DNA from: Sitta carolinensis
Lineage: Eukaryota; Chordata; Aves; Passeriformes; Sittidae
DNA length: 64,000 nucleotides
NCBI GenBank assembly: GCA_032173965.1
Contig: CM063288.1
Location: 8,784,501 to 8,848,500, forward strand
Reading direction: 5' to 3'
Part shown: piece by piece, positions 59,581-64,000 of the stretch
Layout: the number at the start of each line of letters is the position of its first letter
Numbering within the stretch: position 1 is the stretch's first letter
The notes under the pieces: generated by a model
Database searches by the model: none
What the model was told of the DNA's origin: nothing
What the model saw: only the letters and a program-made list of their open reading frames with translations
Position numbers and translations under genes: made by a program

Positions 59581-62500
59581 TGAAGAGCCTGTGATGAAGA
59601 TTACTTACTGCACAGAGAGATATAGAGCTAGAAAGACTTGTACCCCTTTAAATTCATGGCATTTTGAAATCCTGAAGTACTGTTCTAAACAAGTTTTAAA
59701 ATTTGTTTTCTTAAAAATACAGCGATCAAAGATTTTTCTATACAAATACTACATTTTTCTTTTCTATTCTCTCTTTTCTTATTTATTTTCTGTTAAATAA
59801 TAACATAGACCATGTGTGTGGTACAACACACAGCTTTGACCACAGAGTTTGGGAGGGCCATGCTGGAGCTGATAAGGCTCCTGCAAAGACTTTGAACAGC
59901 ACAATTGGAGAAATTTTGCTCTGTCAAGTCAAGATTACACTTCCTTAAGACTTGCACTCCTGATTCAGACACTAAGTCACATGAAAGTTGTCCACCCTCA
60001 TAAGGAGTGTCAGGAAATAACTGCCTGTGGCTCATGACACCCCACTGCCAGGATGTCTGCCTTCATCCTCATCCTCATGTCACCAGGGAGACTCTGGTCC
60101 CATAGCATAATGAAAGGAAGGGGAGGCATCATGCAACAGGCTACAGGCCTGGAAAGTCATCCTATCCCTTGGATGGCACCTGCATCAGGAGATGACCCCC
60201 TCAGAGACCACAGCTCTGGGAGTGAAACTAGAGGTGCAAGAAACCCTGGGGAAATGGGCACTGCCAGGGGCAAAGGATGTTTCTGTGGAATGTTCAGGCA
60301 AAGTTAGGTAGCACTACAGTAGATGCCATGGACAGAGGGAAGGAAAATGGCCAGTGCTGGATTAGAAAGAAATTAAACACAGCATCAGCACATGGTGTGG
60401 TTAAGCTCACAGGAGTGACCGTCAGAAGGGGATGAGCTGCTCCAGCAGTAAACAGTCACCTGCTCAGATTTTAGCCATCAAACCTTCCACCCTCTCATGT
60501 TCTCTTTGCCTCACCTCCTTTCTTGTGTGGCCTCTACTCAAATTCTGAGCCTGGGTAGAACTCATTGTATATACCTTCCCATTGCTGTATACAAATCCTA
60601 CCTCCCTCCATCACCCTTTAGGACCCCATACAAAAAGCAATAACGTCGGGATCAGCCAGAGCTCCCTTGGCTCCATGTTGGTTGAGGACAGCCACAGCAG
60701 AGCTGTGTGGTCCCATGGTGCCCATGGACAGACACGCCTGTGTTTGCCGTGCTGGCCATGTATGGGGCAGCAGCTGGGAAAGCCTGGGGTGCCAGGGCAG
60801 GGTCTCCCAGGAGCTGGCTCCTCTGAGTCCTCCACCCATCAATCTTAGAGCAGTATGCCGTCATGGATAAACAGCAGCTGTTGCAGTAAGCTCATCAGAT
60901 AACAGGCACATATATTAAAGTACCTTTAGCACACTTACTAAAACATATATTTAGCTAGGGAAAATAATCTCGCCCTGCCTATAAAAGTCAAAGTTTGCCT
61001 TTATAAATAACTCCTGGAACCCTGCACGCATCTCAGGAAATGGCAATGGTGTGCGTGCTCAGCCTCCTGCCCTGAAAAGATCTCTGAATAAAATATAAAC
61101 ACACTGAAATATAAAGAACAGTTTGGCAAAGATAATGAAATCTAGTGAACCCAGTAATTTACTGTGCAAGTCATATAGCTACTGTTTCCTTGCTGTTGCC
61201 TGCCCTGATTTACATCATGAACCTTATATCCGAGCTTCTCCCCGCCTTATTGCAAGCACGGGAGCACAGACTAGAGCATCTGTGTGTCTTTGTGGATGGT
61301 AAAAAGCATTTATTTATACTTGTGAAATGTCCCGCTCTAAATACGCCACGTTGGCTTAACACACTTGTTGTTTCTCCAGTCTTCTCTCAGAACCCAGGTC
61401 TTCCTGAGAAGGGAAGGAAAAGCAGGCAACCTAAAATATCTGTTTTGCACCCATTTTTGTCACAGCAGCTGGGAATGGGGCCGATCTGAGTGCTGGGTTG
61501 TTACTGGTTACGGGGAGCTGCACGTGGCACCCCGAATCTCCCTCCTCTCCCCACCGACAGTCTCCAGCATCATGTGGCTCTTTCCCATTTTATTCATGAC
61601 ATAAACCCTCTTCCCATTAGCATGCAAAGGCTTTGAACTTCGGAGTTTTCTGATACTGCACAGAATATCTTGAGAAGGAGCTGGAAACAATTGGGTGCTA
61701 TCGCTTCCGTAACACCGCCGCATACACTTGAGCGTGGAAATCCAAAGTGGCACCGAGCACTCAGGGGCAGGCAGCGAGCCCTGAGTGCCACAGAGCTGCT
61801 GCACAGGGCCTGGCCCCAGCCTCATTCCTTATTCACGGCTCTCCTTTAAGTCTAACCCCTCCGAGGTGAGGCTGAATCTCTGAATTCAAGAGGATTTCTC
61901 TCCCGGTGTGTGCTGTCCATTAGGGAGGTGTAGGCATCGTTCTGCCTAGCTCTGTGCAGGAATAGAGACTGCAGGGAGAAAATTACATCTAGATGAGTCT
62001 TTATGATGTGTGTTCCTTCAGTATTAAGATCTCTTCAGGCCTTGTGTATCTGGTAATATTGCTCTCATTTTAAATTCTTCTAGTAATAATTTTAAGAGAA
62101 AATTCTTTATGACAACTGCTGTTGATTTAAAACTAATGTTTAGCCAGTAATGGGTAATTGTATTAGACTAAAAAAAGCTGCTGTAAAGTCGACCCCAGTC
62201 TGATTTTTAATTTACTGCATCATCAGCTACTTTTATGACACTACTTAATCTGCTGAAATAAAACTATTGCTCTATGAATATCTCTAACATTCAAGAAAAA
62301 TTGGTTTTAGATGTTCTGCTCTTGGGGCTGAGGAGTTGTTAATTATTATATGAATAATTCCTGTGAATACATTTATTTATATTTGTTTTAATTGTCACAA
62401 TAGTTAGAGAAGTGGCATGTTCTATTTCACTATGAACTCCCTTTTAACCCGTAAACAAGGAAAGGGAAAATACCTATCATAACTTTGCAGATGTTTGGAG

Positions 62501-63677
62501 TTCACAAAATGCATTCTGCATTTCCATGGGGCAGGAAGAGGGCAGGGGGAAGAAAAAAACCTTCCCTTTATTTATTTTTTCCCGTAAGAGCCTGCATCTG
62601 CCTGAGCCGGGACGATCGAGCTCGCAGCTGCACTCAGCACAGCAACTGCGAGAGCAGGCAGGGCAGCACTCCCCACGAGCCTGGTTTGCATTTCCAGGAC
62701 CCTTTCCCACCCCGTGGCAGCCCAGGGGCCTGATCCTGCTCTCTCCTCCCCAGAGCTGCACCCCTGATGAATGCAGCTGTGGCACAGCCATAGGTTTGCC
62801 TCTTCCAGAGCTAAGAAATCAGCCCCACAGTGCCTGCTCCAACCCCCAGCACTGCTAGAAACACCCCCACTGAATCCAGAGGGCTTTGGATGGGTCCCCA
62901 CAGCCTCTGCATGTGTACAGAAGAGGCTCGTGAGCTACCTTTATACAAATCATAAAAACTAATGTGACAAAAAGGGGTTTTATGTTTTTCCTGCTTATTA
63001 AGGTCCTGCCAAAATAGTGTGCATCAGGGTCATGCAAACCAGCTTTCTGTCTCTGCCCAGCATCAGCCGCCTTCTCAAAACAATGTACCACCAGATTAAA
63101 ACAGCATTGAAAATAGTGTGCCACTCCTTTTCAGATGGGAAGGAATCTTCATTAGAAAAAAAAGGTCTATCACAACAAATAACCCGCACTAGTAAAAAAA
63201 TGGGGGGGGTGTTTGCTACTCTTTTTAATAAGCAGCAGACTCTCATAAAGATTATGAGAGATAAATTGGTCTGTTGGAGGAAAAAAAACTCAGGGTGTAC
63301 CAAAAACGTGTATCTGTGGCACGAGTTGCTGATTTTTAATGTTACCAGTACATTTATATTGTAGCTTTAGGTTTATTTACCCTGATAAATACTTGATTAC
63401 CTGCCTGCAACAACTGCGGGAGAAGGCTGTTGTCAAATCTATTATAATATGATCAAGTAATGGTTACAAGATAAAGTAAGGTAGAACAAATAATCCTTAA
63501 TGCTGCGCAACCACCTATTATTTTATCCAAACAACTTCTGTTATCTCCTTATGGTCAAATGCCTATTCCCTAGAAAGAGAGAATAAGTCTCCTTTTACCT
63601 CAGTAATTAGCTTGTTTGAAAGCTCCCACAAATTCTTCCTATCATAAATTTTGCATTGCTTCATGCACAATAATGCA
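59581..63677. other. Gene-free stretch with two conserved-looking segments
   Basis: No gene is recognised. GC-rich DNA at 60590-60870 and 62580-62900 supports many overlapping frames of 60-110 codons on both strands, typical of low stop density. Segments 61980-62440 and 63300-63600 are AT-rich and repeat-free, with homeodomain-like strings such as GGGTAATTGTATTAG at 62153-62167, and are candidates for conserved non-coding elements. A run of eight G lies near 63202. Confidence 0.4.
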
Positions 63678-63727
63678 CATAAAATTAAATAAACAATTTA
63701 ATTAATTTAATTAAAATTAAATATTAA
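63678..63727. repeat. AT-only low-complexity sequence
   Basis: About 50 bases composed almost entirely of TTAA, ATTAA and AAATTA strings, partly self-complementary. Low-complexity AT-rich DNA without a recognised role. Confidence 0.75.
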
Positions 63728-64000
63728 ACATATTGTGCATAAGAAGCCCATGTCTGTGATTTAATTGGGCAGGAGTACCCAAAGCAGTTTGGGTAACAGT
63801 GAAAAATAATTAAAAACAACAAGTACGGTAGCCTCTGGGTACGAAGTGTAGTTGGGAGCTTTCTCCTGAGAAAGGTTTATTTAATTAAAACCAAACTAAT
63901 CTTTGGAAAACACTTGATAAGCATTTCATAATACAAATCATAATCCAAAAATGAAGCTCATACTTCGTTTACATGATTCTGGAAAATAATATTAAATAAT
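63728..64000. other. AT-rich right end of the window
   Basis: Unique AT-rich sequence with no gene or repeat recognised. It continues the style of the preceding 600 bases and runs off the window. Confidence 0.5.

Noticed and set aside
60582..60870. Six overlapping frames of 67-88 codons on both strands
   Set aside because: Again GC-rich stop-poor DNA; no frame is preferred and none has a recognisable product.

Overview
The window looks like non-coding DNA from a bird, either intergenic or inside a very large intron. Two LINE copies carry the characteristic 3' end of avian CR1: 10750-10921 is clear and 18000-18114 is older. A third CR1-like body fragment lies at 8420-8595. A 214-bp LTR relic at 19797-20010 matches, from memory, an LTR type that is common in bird genomes. 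A MIR-type SINE relic and several imperfect palindromes around a CATTGA-TCAATG core are the sort of ancient amniote repeats that survive in slowly evolving archosaur genomes. I cannot resolve the bird lineage. No prokaryotic feature is present.

I recognise no protein-coding gene. Every long open frame lacks a recognisable domain, runs through a tandem repeat, or sits at a length that 64 kb of DNA can produce by chance. No tRNA, rRNA, snRNA or known microRNA was recognised by eye.

Layout. Positions 1-2.8 kb are ordinary sequence with two long minus-strand open frames and a palindromic repeat relic. A CpG-dense patch at 5.04-5.29 kb is followed by 500 bp of repeat-free AT-rich sequence. Positions 6.7-20 kb hold an 18-G tract, a nested AT-rich hairpin, the CR1 relics, palindromic relics and the LTR. 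Positions 20-30 kb are AT-rich with long A or T tracts. The most striking structure is at 30.24-31.02 kb: (A)34, about 18 copies of GAAAA, a GC- and CpG-rich island with about eight 38-bp minisatellite units, then (A)19. Positions 31-58 kb are mostly featureless, with A/T tracts of 38, 40, 21 and 22 bases, a (CT)24 tract at 48.5 kb and a conserved-looking stretch at 48.6-49.1 kb. Positions 58.2-58.8 kb carry the best hints of a transcript: a strong acceptor followed 270 bp later by AATAAA, and a 36-nt interval flanked by consensus splice sites. Positions 59-64 kb have a MIR relic and more conserved-looking AT-rich sequence.

The likely role, if any, is regulatory: scattered candidate enhancer-like conserved elements plus perhaps an unannotated non-coding transcript near 58 kb. 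That is inference. A whole-genome bird alignment and RNA-seq would decide it. I see no convincing new multi-gene system.
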